A stretch of DNA of 64,000 nt from Rotaria macrura (GCA_900239685.1 OENT01000895.1:1-64000); one strand, 5' to 3'; shown: positions 24,853 to 38,766, numbered from the stretch's first letter. Notes: generated from the letters alone by a model not told the origin. Made by a program: numbers and translations.

Positions 24853-27576
24853 TTAATAGCGCCGTAGTGTGAACGACAATAATTTCGTATGAATGTTATA
24901 GTTTAAAAAGAATTTCTTTCGCCGTTTCATCGCTATCATTAGATTTCTGAAAAAAGCAAAAATCACATATCTCGAAAGAAAAAGAAAAAAAATGACTGAA
25001 TGCAATGGAGACTAAAGTAGTACTTAACATTTCCGGAAATTCCATATTGATATTATCAAAAATATTAGTACGTAATTCTATAGATCGTTATTACTCTTCG
25101 CATTTTCCATTCCTTATAATGTACGTGATCTAAGAAATAACAACGAAAAACAAAATCAATCTTAGTTGTCAGTACAACATCATATTTATCTTGTATAGCA
25201 GCTGTCAAACAGCTCGGTCGAATAACACATGTGTTTGAGATCTTATTTCTTTTATTTTATATTATGATTATGATGATTATGAAAACAAACAACTAAAATC
25301 GAAGAAAAACAAACAAAGATTAGTCTTACTTAACGTTTTGCTCATAGTGTAAGGAAAGATGAGAAAAAGTAGCTTACCTAGCATTAATATATATGCGATG
25401 CTATTTTCATTTTTATCGCTTTCTTTATGTACGGTGTACATGCTCTGTTTTATTGACATATATATCTATATATATGCTAAATGACTTTAATATTTCTAAA
25501 GCAAGTGTTTTCCTCCGAGATAACAATAACAAAAAAAAATAGTCTGATAATGTCATGAATAATAAAATAAATACGATCATTCATTGCCATAGTATAGAAA
25601 ACCACAAAATATAACAGAATAGAATCGAATACAAATGACAATGTTTCGGTAAAATTTTTCACAATAGTGATAATCACTAAATCTGAATCATGGGATAATA
25701 CTCTCACTTTTTTAATATTCTCTTTTCTGCTTTGTAGATAGCAACATAGATTGGACTGGAATAGGAAAAACGTGCTATTTCTCGTTTGCAAACAATTCGG
25801 TTCTCTTTTTCTCTCTTACATGCTTCCTTTAACTAACCATGTTCGGCCGTTCTCTAAGAGCGTAAGCAGTTGAAGACTGACGTAGATGTGCATGCACACG
25901 AAAGATGTCCTAGGCAGAACAATTATATCTATCTTTCTTCATAGGAACTACATCGAACGATAAGCAGAACGAAAGAAAAAAAAAGGACCGATAGAAAAGA
26001 AAAAGAAAGTGAACGACAATGACACAGACTTGTCATAAAAAAACTAAAATGAATGATGATGATCGATAAATCGTTTTCCCAATACAATACAATAGTAAAG
26101 AAGAAGAAAAAAATCCTTCGATCTTCTTTTATCTATGTTAATCGTTTAAAAGTCCTCAATTATTTTCTCATTGATTCATTTGTCTTGTATCAAGTTTTCA
26201 ATAGTATTTACATTCACTTTCTTTTAATTATACATTGTTTTCTATGGTTGGAATACTAAGAATTATAGATGGATTCACTGATTCAAACCAGAAATAAAAC
26301 ATGACATTCCATATATCTTAATTATGCATTGTTTACACGAGTAATCATGAGGTCTATGACTTTTTCATGCCTTTTATATTAGGCATTGAGCATTATCTGA
26401 TAAAGATTTCCAGCTGTGATAATAGCTGCATGAAAACGTTTGAATGGATGCTTCCTGTTTTAGGATAAGAAAAAAAAGACAAGCCTTCAAATGAATCATG
26501 ATTAGAGTCAATGTGCTTTCTTATGACGTTGATTATTTACATCGATAAATAACTTGACTCTCTCAATTGATACTGAACGCACAAATAAATGAGATCTTTT
26601 CATTCCTAATTTATTTAATTTTTTCTATCAGCATAATGGTTGCTAATATGTTGTGCATAAAATAGACCTAATCAAATTTCTGAATTATTTACAGATAGGT
26701 CAGTAGCTATATGTATATTTTGTATTGTTTAAGTAAAAGGTTCACCGAAAGGCTAGTTGCAAAACAAAATACAAAGAGATGTTTACTGTAGAACGTCATC
26801 GTTTCATATTACAATATTTTCATCCTTGTTATTTAGATAAACAAAGAAGCAAAGTGATAGCACGTGTGCGACTTACTATATGTGAATAGAAATAAATATC
26901 ACGCAAAATTTCTCATCTGCAATCAATCTTTACCCTAGAATTGAGTTCTTTTTTTCCGAAACACATTATACTATGTAATTTATCATATGAATCAATTTTT
27001 AATGATATGACAAATAAGCATAGATTTTTCATGTTCTCGTTTTTTCCTTCAGTCACATAGAACACAACATTCGTCGCGAACATTAGAAGTTGCCAATTTT
27101 TTTCTCAGAAGGTAACCTTGTATTATTTCGTAGTCTGCGATGAGAAGAAGACTGCCATATAGTCAAAGCTAATCGAACAGGAATTCACAAATTAGCTAGA
27201 GTGAGTCTTTGTTTATCCTAAATCATAGTTATTTGAATAGATAATTAACGTGTATGTTTTGTCAATGTTTACAGATAATAAAAAATAGTAGACACAATAG
27301 ATAATTGTGTCGAAAATAATTACTACTTTGATCTATGATTGAAAAGAACATATGATAGAAGAACAACTTCTACACGTATCATTTTACCATCATTTTCAAT
27401 CGCCAGAAGTTTTATATTAAAAAGATAGCATTTCTTATTTTAGAATATTTTTAATAAAAAACAAAAGCACTAAAGATTTCTAATGTTCTAAGAAAATTTG
27501 ATATCACACTCGACTTAATAGGATGTCCTGATTAAAGCACGTGAATTCGACTAATTGAAAGCAGAAAACAATCGAT
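24853..27576. other. Intergenic, nothing recognised
   Basis: AT-rich spacer between the fucosyltransferase and the tRNA. Open frames near 25.3-25.8 and 26.1 kb are hydrophobic or Phe-rich by composition alone. No exon chain, repeat pair or RNA seen. Confidence 0.5.
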
Positions 27577-27648
27577 GGCCTGATGGTCTAATGGTATGAT
27601 TCGCGCTTCGGGTGCGCGAGGTTCCGGTTTCGATCACCGGTCAGGCCC
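27577..27648 (+). tRNA. tRNA-Pro, anticodon CGG
   Basis: A 72-base cloverleaf. The acceptor stem GGCCTGA pairs with TCAGGCC. The D-arm region TGGTCTAATGGTATGA contains the internal A-box. The anticodon stem TCGCG/CGCGA closes the loop CTTCGGGTG, with CGG read as the anticodon for proline. The T-arm CCGGT/ACCGG encloses TTCGATC, the B-box. There is no intron and CCA is not encoded. A T-run terminator follows 16 bases later. The sequence closely follows eukaryotic proline tRNA. Confidence 0.93.
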
Positions 27649-27664
27649 ATTTCCTTGATTCTTA

Positions 27665-27674
27665 TTTTTTTTTT
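27665..27674 (+). terminator. RNA polymerase III terminator
   Basis: A run of ten T on the coding strand 16 bases past the tRNA-Pro 3' end, as expected for Pol III termination. Confidence 0.8.
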
Positions 27675-29875
27675 GTTCAAAATCTCTAAATTAATGTATC
27701 GTAGAGAGAAAAAATAAAGTTCGCTCAGAAATTCATCGTCAGACATCAGATAGAACTCATTTGAACAGGAGAATAAATGATTAAAAAACCCATGTGAATG
27801 TTTTAATTTTCTGATATGAAAAATCTTTTGAATCTTGACTGAAGGGCATTGTGTGGATAAGAATCCGACGATCAATTATTATCATCATTCATAGACTTCT
27901 TGACTCTCTGTTTACCACGAAGTGGTTAGATCAATAGCTATTTGTTGTCTTTTTTTTTCTTATTAGTATTCAAAACAAGATTTTCTGCAAAAACTTCGTT
28001 AATCTTTCTTTACATTTTGTATATATATATATTTATATGCAAATAAGAAGAGAAATACTCATCGAAATACTTCTCATAGATAGCTTTATTCATCATGGAA
28101 AATTACAATTAAATCCAAGTTGTTGATCATGGCAACGATCGAGACACTCGCTTTTCTTCACTAGCTGATAAAAAAGACTTGTAGTCTTCGTAGAGATAAA
28201 GCAAATTTCAGACATATTTTTGTCATGTTTCCGGTTAATTCAAATGCTATTAATAATGTCATTGCCTGTCAGTATCCTATTTAACTTCTTTTAATGTAAT
28301 CTGAACCGGATATATATATTTATTTATCTAGAGAATAATAACGGATGGTTATATTAGGTTTGGATTAAAAAAAACATTATAATGGAGATAAGATGTCGAT
28401 CAAATCAATTTTATTTTTTTATATACGATTTATATAAATACTTTTCGTTCGAAGTATCACATCAGCTTTGGAGTTACTATTTATTAACGAATAAGCTTTT
28501 TTTAGATCATCAAGAGAATCTCATCTAAGATAATCTGATTGCGTCTTTTGATATTGTACTAGTACTCTGTGAGAATATATTACGATGAGATAGTTATCAA
28601 CTATTGAAAACTTGGTATATGATAGGAGATGAATATTCATTCGTGCAATTCATCATGAGATTCTGCTTCCTAACAAATATTTGTACTTGACTGGTATAAA
28701 GCTTTTATTCGTTGTTGTGAATCGTTCAGGTCAAATTTTAATCAACCAGCTCATCAAACTGACGATAACAATGAAAAGTACTCATTGTGCTATAAGATGC
28801 ATCGTAGGCGTACTTATTCATTTGTTCCTTATGGAAATTACGCAATGATCACCCTGAACCATCGTCTCTTATTAGATGTAGCGAATGCGACGTTGCCAAG
28901 TGGCAAATAATCATTTTTTGTTGTTATGTATTCAGTGATGTTGAAGATTAAAACATCTGAACTGTGAAAAAGTCTCCTGTTTCGATCGCTTTGCGTAAAA
29001 CAGCAGCGTATCACTTAAAACAATCAATGCTACAACTTACGTGTGGCTATATCTTGACTAGTAATTTTGATAATTAGACAATGTTGGTCAATTAAGTTGA
29101 TGAAAAATTAGAAAGTTTGGAAACGTTCAGCAATAATTCGAAAGTATTCGTTCGAAACATGTCTTCTTTTGTCACAAAATCTCTTTGACTAACAAATTTC
29201 GTGCTAACTAGTTTTTGAATTCTACTTTCTATGTAAAATCGTACCTTCTACGAAACCCATAAGAGTTCAATAGAAGCTTGATTTTAACAGACTGTAGTAT
29301 ACGTCGATGACGAGAAATGGTTCATATACTAAATCGTGAAAATACTTCTTTTCATTCTTGGGTAATATCGATCTGATCAATAATTTCGATATTCAAAACT
29401 TCATACTTCATCTTTGAATTCAATGAAATTTAAAGATGGTACGATATGTTTCTGAAACTTCTTGGAACTGATCGACTGTAAACAACATCTGAATAAACAA
29501 AAAAAAATAAATTCTCTAACATATATTGCTATATTTATTTGTTAGAGAGATCGAGCTGGTAATTTCCATTCACATATTCCAAGTAAGTAATCAAAATAAT
29601 ATTGTAAATTATTTGTTCAAGATCAATTCAAAAATGATTAGAAAAAATCATGCGTGAACATATTTCAAAAACTAGATCTACGTATAAAAAAGAAATGAGT
29701 ACTAGTCAAAGAGATTCAGTTATTGTTATAATTTAATTATAACTGTATAACACAACTATGAGCGATCCATCACGTAATACTTCACAGTAAATACATCTTT
29801 CCGAAGCGATGCACTCTTTTCTTAGATAATAGTTAAGATAGCTCGATAGCGGTGAACCGGAAAAATTGGCAACGC
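27675..29875. other. Intergenic, nothing recognised
   Basis: AT-rich sequence with a TA-rich microsatellite at about 28018-28038. No exons, RNA or repeats that I can support. Confidence 0.5.
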
Positions 29876-31554
29876 TTGCCAGAATTAGCGATGGTAATCG
29901 TTGATGATGCAATCAACTTTGGATATATTCGTCGTTTTACTTTTAGAAACAGCTCAGAATATTCTTAGTTACACAATATAGCCATGAAATTCCTGCAAGA
30001 GTTTCCCAAATGATCGAAATGGTTGAATTCAGTAATAAATATCTCATGAAAACTTCTGTTATCATGATCGAGAACTATTTGTAAAAGTTGGATGGTCGAC
30101 GTTAATCTATTTCAATTGTGAGTGAGTATTAGTGTGAAGAAGCAAACACAGATGCAATGATCGTCTTACTATTTTAATGGAATCTTCTATTTAGATGACG
30201 AACCGTTATTTGTTTTTATTTGATTTAGAAAATTCATATATGCGAAGTATTGGAGCGAATACCAATAAAAGTTTAAACTTAAGTCGTCAACAGGCTCTTA
30301 CTTTTTTCACAGTTCATTCAAGTTAAATGAGTCAAGTCTACGCTATTGATTTGTACTTTTTCAAGCACTACGATAAAGTTGATTGTTCATGGAAATCGAT
30401 TTCTTTGGAGAGAGCTAACTGAGATAATGGGTACTGTTCGAATCGAGATTGGGTGCAGGATGAAGTCTCGTGGAGATAAGAAACATCTTGTAATCATTCG
30501 TACACATGAGAATTGGGAAGTAAACTATCGGCGTTCGGAATTTTTCCCAACGATTTTTACATATTTTTTTAAGAATAAAAACATAATATATGGACCACAG
30601 ATTTTTTCTATAGATAGACCTAATGATACATAGAATATGCTGTAATTTTCAGTACAAAAAGAGTATCCTTCGATCGAGATTTTCAATTGTAAAAAAACAG
30701 TTGCTTGTTCCAGGTGTGTGACGAAAATCGATCTTACTTGAGCATTGAATATTTCAATCACAGTATACTCCTTTTGACTGGAAGTTTTAGAACTTTCCGA
30801 TCGTTAGTAGATCTATGTATTCCCCGAGCGTTACGTTGAAATTTTGTTATCTGATTCTTCAGGAAATCTCTTGAAATCTTTTGGAAAAATTCCGAACACC
30901 AATAGTTTACTTCCCAATTCTCATGTGTACGAATGATTACAAGATGTTTCTTATCTCCACGAGACTTCATCCTGCACCCAATCTCAATTCGAACAGTATC
31001 CATTATCTCAGTTAGCTCTCTCCAAAGAAATCGATTTCCATGAACAATCAACTTTATCGTAGTGCTTGAAAAAGTACAAATCAATAGCGTAGACTTGACT
31101 CATTTAACTTGAATGAACTGTGAAAAAAGTAAGAGCCTGTTGACGACTTAAGTTTAAACTTTTATTGGTATTCGCTCCAATACTTCGCATATATGAATTT
31201 TCTAAATCAAATAAAAACAAATAACGGTTCGTCATCTAAATAGAAGATTCCATTAAAATAGTAAGACGATCATTGCATCTGTGTTTGCTTCTTCACACTA
31301 ATACTCACTCACAATTGAAATAGATTAACGTCGACCATCCAACTTTTACAAATAGTTCTCGATCATGATAACAGAAGTTTTCATGAGATATTTATTACTG
31401 AATTCAACCATTTCGATCATTTGGGAAACTCTTGCAGGAATTTCATGGCTATATTGTGTAACTAAGAATATTCTGAGCTGTTTCTAAAAGTAAAACGACG
31501 AATATATCCAAAGTTGATTGCATCATCAACGATTACCATCGCTAATTCTGGCAA
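29876..31554. repeat. Near-perfect inverted repeat, arms of 0.67 kb around a 0.33-kb spacer
   Basis: The left arm 29876-30549 and right arm 30883-31554 are reverse complements with only a few mismatches seen by eye. Both begin or end with TTGCCAGAATTAGCG or its complement. Each arm carries the same open frame reading outward-in (from 30346 on plus and 31084 on minus), with shared residues such as TIKLIVHGNRFLWRELTEIM and SRGDKKHLVIIRTHENWEV; the frames differ by about one residue over 60 before diverging in the spacer. No family is recognised for this peptide and no target duplication is seen. It may be a recent foldback transposon or a local inverted duplication. Confidence 0.85.
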
Positions 31555-34500
31555 TCAGTAATACTATAGCTGTAAGCCATCTGTGTAAAGGGAGCATAAG
31601 ATTCTCACTTGCAAGGGACTTCATCAAACTACATATAACGGCAATCTTCATGTGTTCGTGATAGGTCTTTCCAGATTAGTGTTCTGCGTTATCAAACAAG
31701 TCTAAATTAATAAGTGTAATCGTTTATGTTTACGTGAATGGGAATTCGTTCACAATTGATTCAAGTGAAGAGATTTTTCAAGAGTTTATTTCATTCTTTT
31801 GCCAAAAGATTTCGGTGATGATTTTGACGAATTGAAAATTGTTCGGAACCTAACACACAAGAATATCACGAATATTTTTCAATCTGACTTTATAGTAGTA
31901 CATGATCTTTTCGGTTGCATATTAAATAGATTTTTATCCATCATACAAGAGGACTTGCTGATTAATATAAAATCTATCGTTAGATATCTTGACAAACCTA
32001 TTGCTCTATCTCACATTTAGTAATTTGTTCTAAATTTGCTTTGAAATATATTTGCTATTAATCGTTGGACAGGACTATATACTGTCAACTTAAAGTCACT
32101 GTTATAGACAACAGTTGAAATCATTATTGAAAAACATTTATTTTCCATAAGTGCCGATGGAGAAGTATTTGTTATAATAAATGAGAGTAATCGAAATGAT
32201 TTCGACCTTACCAATATTCTCTTTGGGAAAACGCATGTACATATTAATCCAACAATATGAACCATAGTGTCTTACTTATAAATTTCGTCTTTTATATAGG
32301 ATACAATATCCGATCAATTGAAATGATTAACTTTTGCGATTGAATTGACTAACGACAATGGTTTCGAATTTATTTCTCTGACTTGACAAATATTCAAAAA
32401 TATGTATCGTTAACACGACGAGCACCTTCTATTAGTTGTCCTAGTGCTATATCAATTTTGAAAAGAAAAATAAGTTATTCTATGCTCAGTAATATAAACT
32501 ATCCTGGGAATATAAACATGCCATCATTCATTACAAACCATTGATTGAAATCTCCTAGGACATTTTTTATTAGCCGAAAGTTTTTCTGATGTTCAACTAC
32601 AAAGAGCATTGGTTAAAATTATAATAGTATGGGTGAATATTTGAAAATACAGTCTAATGATATTAGAAGGCTGTGTCAGTTTATGAAACTCCTCTTTCTC
32701 CAAACCATGTTCATCCAATGATGTTTTTAAAGAAGATTTTAGTTCACTGTATGGCCAAATGAGTACTTTATTGAAGTGGAAGAATGTTTCTACTATGAAT
32801 GGTTTTTTTAAGGAGATTGGTTGTCGCTTCCTGCACTTAAGCTCGATCTTCAATTAGTGGACTTCATTCTCGAAAGAGAAAAACAAAATATTGTAATTGA
32901 TTTTGGCTTCATGCGCAAAAACAGACACAATTAAGAGAAAAGCGTACTCAACTGTTTCTTCGATTGAAGTCAAGAGATCCGCATGCCTCTACTAACTACA
33001 TTATGACAATAATCGATGAAAGATTTGTCGCTGATATTGAATTTTTGACTGACTAGATATTTCATAATACTTCACAGCAGGAGAAAAAAGAAATCTCATG
33101 ATAAGTTTCTGTCGATAGAATTTCGACAGAAAAACTTGTTGTTCTAAATTCCTATAAAATTTCAATGAAAAAATGTACGAATCACGATCATCAATTTTTG
33201 TGAACTTTTCCAATGTGGTTTTTTCTTCTTTTCACACGTATTTCTTGGTCATATGACGTATTGGTAGTTGTGGTACAACTCACTCACTATACACCAAAAC
33301 AATATGAATCATATATCTGGGTAAAGGTAGATTCATCTTTGATTGATCTATATGGCTTTCATTCAACTAACTGTAGTTTTGAAAAACTATACTCTTGAAA
33401 AATGAAAAAGAAACAAACATTATTACATATTTGCGAATATGCAATAGTATGAACTTCATAAATACCTAGCCGTCAATGACATCTTTGTTTTCTGAATGTC
33501 TTTCAAAACATAGTTTGCTTTATGAATCTGATCTTTATTCGTCGGTGCATGCATGCTTCATTTTTTAAATATCAAAAAATCTTACGATATGCAAGCATCG
33601 TGTTTTGTTTAAGTTCGTATTCGTGTGTCTTTGTTTTTCGATACTGTATTTTTTGTACTGTTAAATAAGATATTGATTATGATAAACATATATTTCTTAT
33701 TCTCCATAGAATGTATCAACATTGAATCTTTTATGCATGGTACAGTGCGATCGACAGAATTTCTTTTCAAGTATTTATGAGTTTCATTGTATATGTTGTG
33801 TGTTATAAAATTAAAAAGGATTATCATGTTTTCAAGATTAGGTTCGATCTTAAAAATTCTTTTGATATTCTTATCATTCATATATCTCTCAATTATCTTT
33901 CTTCATCGCTATTTGAATGGTTTTTAATTCAATGTTCAAGTTACTGATTTTGCGTCTCACTGAAACAATTTCTACAGATATTTACGTTTGACTGATGGAC
34001 ATTTCAACTATAATAGTTCCAAAGAATTGTAAAAGAATATTATACAATTCGTTTAGTTGATGGTACAAATCGATGAATGTAACCGATTTGTAAAAATATT
34101 AGACTTTACATATCATTCCATTGAATGTCTCAAATACTCATATAAGAAATTGAATGCAGCGTGTAACCGTAATGTTTTGTATAGTTTACCGCAAACTACG
34201 AGAATAAATAAAAACTCCACAATAAGAAAAATCAACGACAAATCTTTTCATGTCTATACTGACGCTGATTGTTAGTCGTATTATTACTCGATAAAAGCTT
34301 GAAGTCTTTTACGTCAGATCATCTCAAACGAATTAAATTGTACTAGAATGTTTGAAAAAGAACATTCATTTGTTTTTGTTTCAACGCTTTCTGCTCTCTT
34401 CGATAAATTACCATCGTTAAAATATAGCTTATACTAATGAGCTGTGGGTATACCTAAAATAATCTTGCAAAATAATGAGTATAATTCAGAAATTTGTTGA

Positions 34501-37152
34501 ATCAAGAATTTAGTCAATAAAAATTTCTTGATGAAGTTTTTATGGTTCCAAGGGCTAGAATGATACTTAATAGAAATATCTTAGTTGAACCGGTTTTGAA
34601 ATAAAGAAAAATGTTCAAGTCTGCATTTCACACTCGTCATCCCTGTTATTCTCATTCTTTTCTACTTGAAATCCTATTTAAACCAAGTGTATTCGGATCT
34701 TCAATATTCAGTTTCTTCTTAGCTTTTATTTAATTCATTAGCAATACGTCATGTTCACAAAACATTCACAATAATATTGTATTTAAATACGAAAAATCTT
34801 AGCATCTATCATATATAGTTTCTCGGCAAACAGAAGTATTGAAGTATATAAATTTTAATCATCAGTTCATCGTTATTTCGGAAAAAATGAAGATGTTTTA
34901 ATTTAGCCATATTTTCGAAGTAAGTCAATTACTTTCATGAAAATTTAGTAGTATTCAGTTGATGAAATAAAAAGCAATATATTTCATGAATTAGATGGTA
35001 TTTTACAGTCCGCTTTGAAAAGACTATTGAATTTTCATCTTGAAACATACCATGATGTCATACCGTTATACTTATATTAAGATTTGATTTTTCATGTCAT
35101 TTCAACTTGTTTCTTCAGTGACAATTACGAATAAGATAATACTTATTACTCATTAAAAGGTAGAAAAATAAAAACATGAACTACCTAAAGTAATTGTTGA
35201 TGTGTCGAGAATAATAATTGAATCAATAGAAGTAAAAAGCACTGTTAACTTTTAATTCTGCAATTTCAAAGAATTGATTTAAATAGTCTACAATAGAATT
35301 CGATGCAATTGACGTTACTGTATTTTTCTTTCTCTATTTGTATTCACTAACGGTTTTTTTAATGTAACGCGTACATTATGATAAAGACAATGTGTATTCG
35401 ACGGGAAAAGAACGCATTAATTAAAGTGATCTGACCTATTTAATAAGGTTCCTAAAACATCTACACTTCAAAGACAGATATTACCTTATTGGATATATCT
35501 ATGTTGTCTTCTGCGCAATCAGAGTCTATTTGTTAATGAACTGGTCACTTGTGCTTTTCGAACTAGTTTTCTTTACAAATTAGACTTCATTTTACATTGT
35601 CACTGGAGAAAACGTTTCTTTACGCTTCAAAACACACAGCATGTACTTCTATACATGTATGCTTCATTTGGTTCATACTTGTACGAATTGTTCTTGGTGT
35701 TTCACCGACACCATACCATCGATTTTTCATTTCATCCATGTACATAAAATAGACAAGAGATGAACTGTCTGGCAAATCGTCAAGCTGGTTCAAATTCAAA
35801 AATTTTTATTGAGCACGTCGACGAAACTGTCATTTTCTATGAACATAAAAAATGTTGTATTGAACTAATTGGTTTCTGTGAGTTTTTTGTAAACAAGATA
35901 AATTTTTGATTTTCAAATAGCATTTGTCGATAGAAATACTGTTACTCTAAACTCGATTAAGAAAAAATAACATGATATTTTACTTATTACTTTATTTCGA
36001 TGAATCATAATGGAAAGAATGCTACAACTGAGTCACAGAGTAGTCATAATCACTCGTTACATATTTTAGATAAAATGAAACATAGTCTAAAGCTCTTTTC
36101 GATATCGTTGTAAGGATAAAAAAATAGTACAGCGTTCTATTTTATTGTTGGTGTGTTTTTCAATTAGCAACCACTATCAATTCATTTTAAACATATATTC
36201 GATATGGTGTTTATCGAAAGAGAATCATTAGGCAGTTATTTAGAGCAATACATCAGTGGTGTGATGCAACTATAATATTGAACTGTTCAACTTTCATATC
36301 TGTACGTTCATTGATGAATTGACTGGATTCATTGACCAACAGTTTTCAAAGGCATAAACTATGCCTGATATAATTCACAAATCGGAATTCTATAAAAATT
36401 CGGACTTTCTGAAAGAAAAATGAACAATGGTCAACAAAAGAAGAAGGAGTATTAATATTGTTAAGTTACTTAACGAGCCTCCAAATCTTCTTGTTCGATT
36501 CTATTTGTTTGCTTCTAGCAGATAAGTTTTACTGTATAAACTCATCCTTGTAGGTACTGTCTTTTTTACATATATCACTATTTTTCTTGTCTATGCGGAA
36601 TGAAATTTCAATCGACTGCATGTCTTATTCTTTCTTTTTCTAATTTTCTTGATTTCTATTCGAGTGTGCGTCGCTACATGTTAATTTTTTTAAAATTACT
36701 GATCACAAACTCTTTATGATTGTGATTTAAACTTTTAGATAATATTAGTAGCAACTAAATCAATGTGTAATTTACGTGATTTCTTCTTTTTCTCTTTCAT
36801 CACACGAACGATATTCGTTCGTAACACTGAAATATGAGAACACACCAAACATTTTTCGATGAAAATAAAAGCATAATAATAACACCTAGGCATGTTTACT
36901 GACAACACTCAATATAAATGTGAATAATTCTTTTTTTAGAAATTAAATTTTTCACTAAAAGTAATTTAACTCGAAACTTCATATGACATGATGAATGATT
37001 TACAGTCCAATCCTTTTTACTGTGCGCCAAACAAAAATCCAACAAGATTTCGTCTGTTGAATTGCTGGAGTTCATTTAATTTTGTGATGAAATCTTATCC
37101 ATGAATAACACAGTAACGGCAATCTAATTTCATCAAATCATTTTTCTGTTAA
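31555..37152. other. Gene-poor stretch
   Basis: Over 5 kb without a supported gene. Open frames at 31.8, 32.6, 33.6 and 34.06 kb have mixed composition but no recognisable domain, good splice signals or matching neighbours. I see no repeats or RNA genes. Confidence 0.45.
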
Positions 37153-37482
37153 TTAAAAGTACTTCAAATTACGATTCAAATCTTGAAATAGCTCACTTTC
37201 ATAGTTTCCCTGATACGTCAGTTGTGGCTCACCGTATGTTAGAATCATACCGTTATCGATAGGTGTCGATGATAATTCTAATACAGTCAATGAAATAGTA
37301 CTAATGAGTTACATTTGATTTTTGAGAAAACAATGTGTATGATAAGTGGACGAAAGTATACTATTAAAAAAACGATGCTGACAACAGTGAGTGATTTTTT
37401 TTTTCTTTTATGATACCGATCAAATTCAACTTCCTCTAATGCTTTAAGATAGTTATCTTCGATCGGAAACAAACTTCGGCTT
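37153..37482 (-). CDS. Probable last two exons of an unrecognised gene (partial or decayed)
   Basis: Reading leftward, a segment from about 37482 to 37417 (PIEDNYLKALEEVEFDR) ends at a donor CG|GTATCA. Joined to 37300-37153 after TCATTAG it stays in frame and reads ISLTVLELSS, then NGMILTYGEPQLTYQGNYES, ending FQDLNRNLKYF before a TAA. Composition is that of a real folded or receptor-tail protein rather than random AT-rich DNA. Upstream exons are uncertain: a coding-like stretch on the same strand lies near 37870-37800 (FVGMIQGIIFTARNEH), but I could not link it. The gene may extend with longer introns, or be a remnant. Confidence 0.4.
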
Positions 37483-38367
37483 CATGTTCATTTCCAGTCG
37501 AGTGAACTGAACCTGATGACGGCGGGCATCCTTTCACTTAAAAGCGTTTCCTGAGCTTATCAAACAAGAGCATACAAAGTAATTGATTTTTCTACGTTCT
37601 TGACCTTTACCTATCGGTCTTTTCTTTTTGTTCTTCTCTCGATTATATTCATCAAAATAGTAAATCTTTTTTTTTCCCATGTTCTACTAATCACATACAT
37701 CTTGATGTCTCCTTGTTCTACTTTATAATTAGTTGAACAAACAAGATCAAAGAATTTTATGAAAAATGAAAACTTATCACACCGTGTTAAATTAAAATTT
37801 TACTCCGCCTTTTTATTGTTCGATACGAGCAGATGTGTTCGTTCCTAGCGGTAAAAATAATTCCTTGAATCATACCGACAAAATCACTTTACTAGGATAA
37901 AATAAAAACTCTTGAAAATTAATTCAAACGTGTAATGCAACTTGACAACAAAGAGTTCCATGTTTGTGTATGTATTCTACTCGAATATGACTATAGTCAC
38001 TGTTCATGTCAAAGTTGAACTTCAATCTAGGACATAAGCATTAATATGTATATCAATGGCCATTTATTTATTTATTCGATAAGTAAAGATGAGCATCACG
38101 CTACAAATAGGAAAATTTTTTCAATGGATTTCGTTCTAATGTAAATTCAACAACGTGTGATAGATTTGATGAAAACGATTATTGTAGTAGTATATTTGCT
38201 ATGTGTGCTTATGTGTCATTCATCAGGTATACGATGATTGTAGGATACCTGAAGGAAAAAAGAACAAAATCGAGAGTAACCAATGAGTATCAGCGTGTCT
38301 CGCTTCCTTTTCTTTTTTTTCTTCTATCGTTCGTTCTTTCTTTCTTTCGTTCATTTCTATTCAAACA
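37483..38367. other. Upstream region of the HLH gene
   Basis: Mostly noncoding, apart from the coding-like minus-strand fragment near 37.8 kb. A T/C-rich tract at 38305-38360 lies just before the TATA box. Confidence 0.35.
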
Positions 38368-38374
38368 TATAAAA
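38368..38374 (+). promoter_or_regulatory. TATA box of the HLH gene
   Basis: TATAAAA lies 96 bases upstream of the start codon, after a long pyrimidine tract and before a TCATCATCATCATCA run, a position suitable for a core promoter. Confidence 0.45.
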
Positions 38375-38469
38375 TAATCTTCATCATCATCATCAACATT
38401 CATTTGTACACATATTCTTGTCTCGATATTTGTCTTCATCATTCATTATCTTCGAGAAGAAAAAAATAA

Positions 38470-38766
38470 ATGACACGATTCAGTTCAACAAAAAAACACA
38501 ACATGACAAAGATGGAATTAAAAAAATTGAAATCTATTTTACCAACATTACAACACAAACCAACAACAACACCGATTGAAATCGTTCTCGAAACTATACG
38601 TTATATTCGTCAATTAGAACATCAATTAATTGATCGTTTTGAAACCGATATGACTGGTTCGAATTCTCAAACATCATTATCATCTGGTGATCTATCAATA
38701 TTGTCAATAGAATCATCGTCATTGTCATCATCCATACCATTACATGATATTGGCAATAGTAACTAA
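38470..38766 (+). CDS. Id / extramacrochaetae-like helix-loop-helix protein
   Basis: A single exon of 98 residues. Residues about 12-55 form an HLH domain: helix 1 MTKMELKKLKSILPTL, loop QHKPTTTPIE, helix 2 IVLETIRYIRQLEHQL. The pattern LKxxLPTL followed by IEIVLETIRYIRQL is close to Id proteins. The DNA-binding basic region with its Glu and Arg residues is missing before helix 1, so the protein should dimerise with bHLH factors and hold them off DNA. The tail is rich in Ser and acidic residues. At 98 residues it is slightly shorter than vertebrate Id proteins (about 120-165). A TATA box sits 96 bases upstream. An alternative is a truncated bHLH from another family, but the fit to Id is better. 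Confidence 0.78.
   Translation: MTRFSSTKKHNMTKMELKKLKSILPTLQHKPTTTPIEIVLETIRYIRQLEHQLIDRFETDMTGSNSQTSLSSGDLSILSIESSSLSSSIPLHDIGNSN

Noticed and set aside
30346-31084. Paired frames in the palindrome as two separate genes
   Set aside because: They are the same sequence in opposite orientation within an inverted repeat, without promoter or family; treated as repeat content.
34057-34275. 72-codon plus-strand frame in the empty 31.6-37 kb stretch
   Set aside because: Mixed composition but no domain, start context or neighbouring exon to support it.
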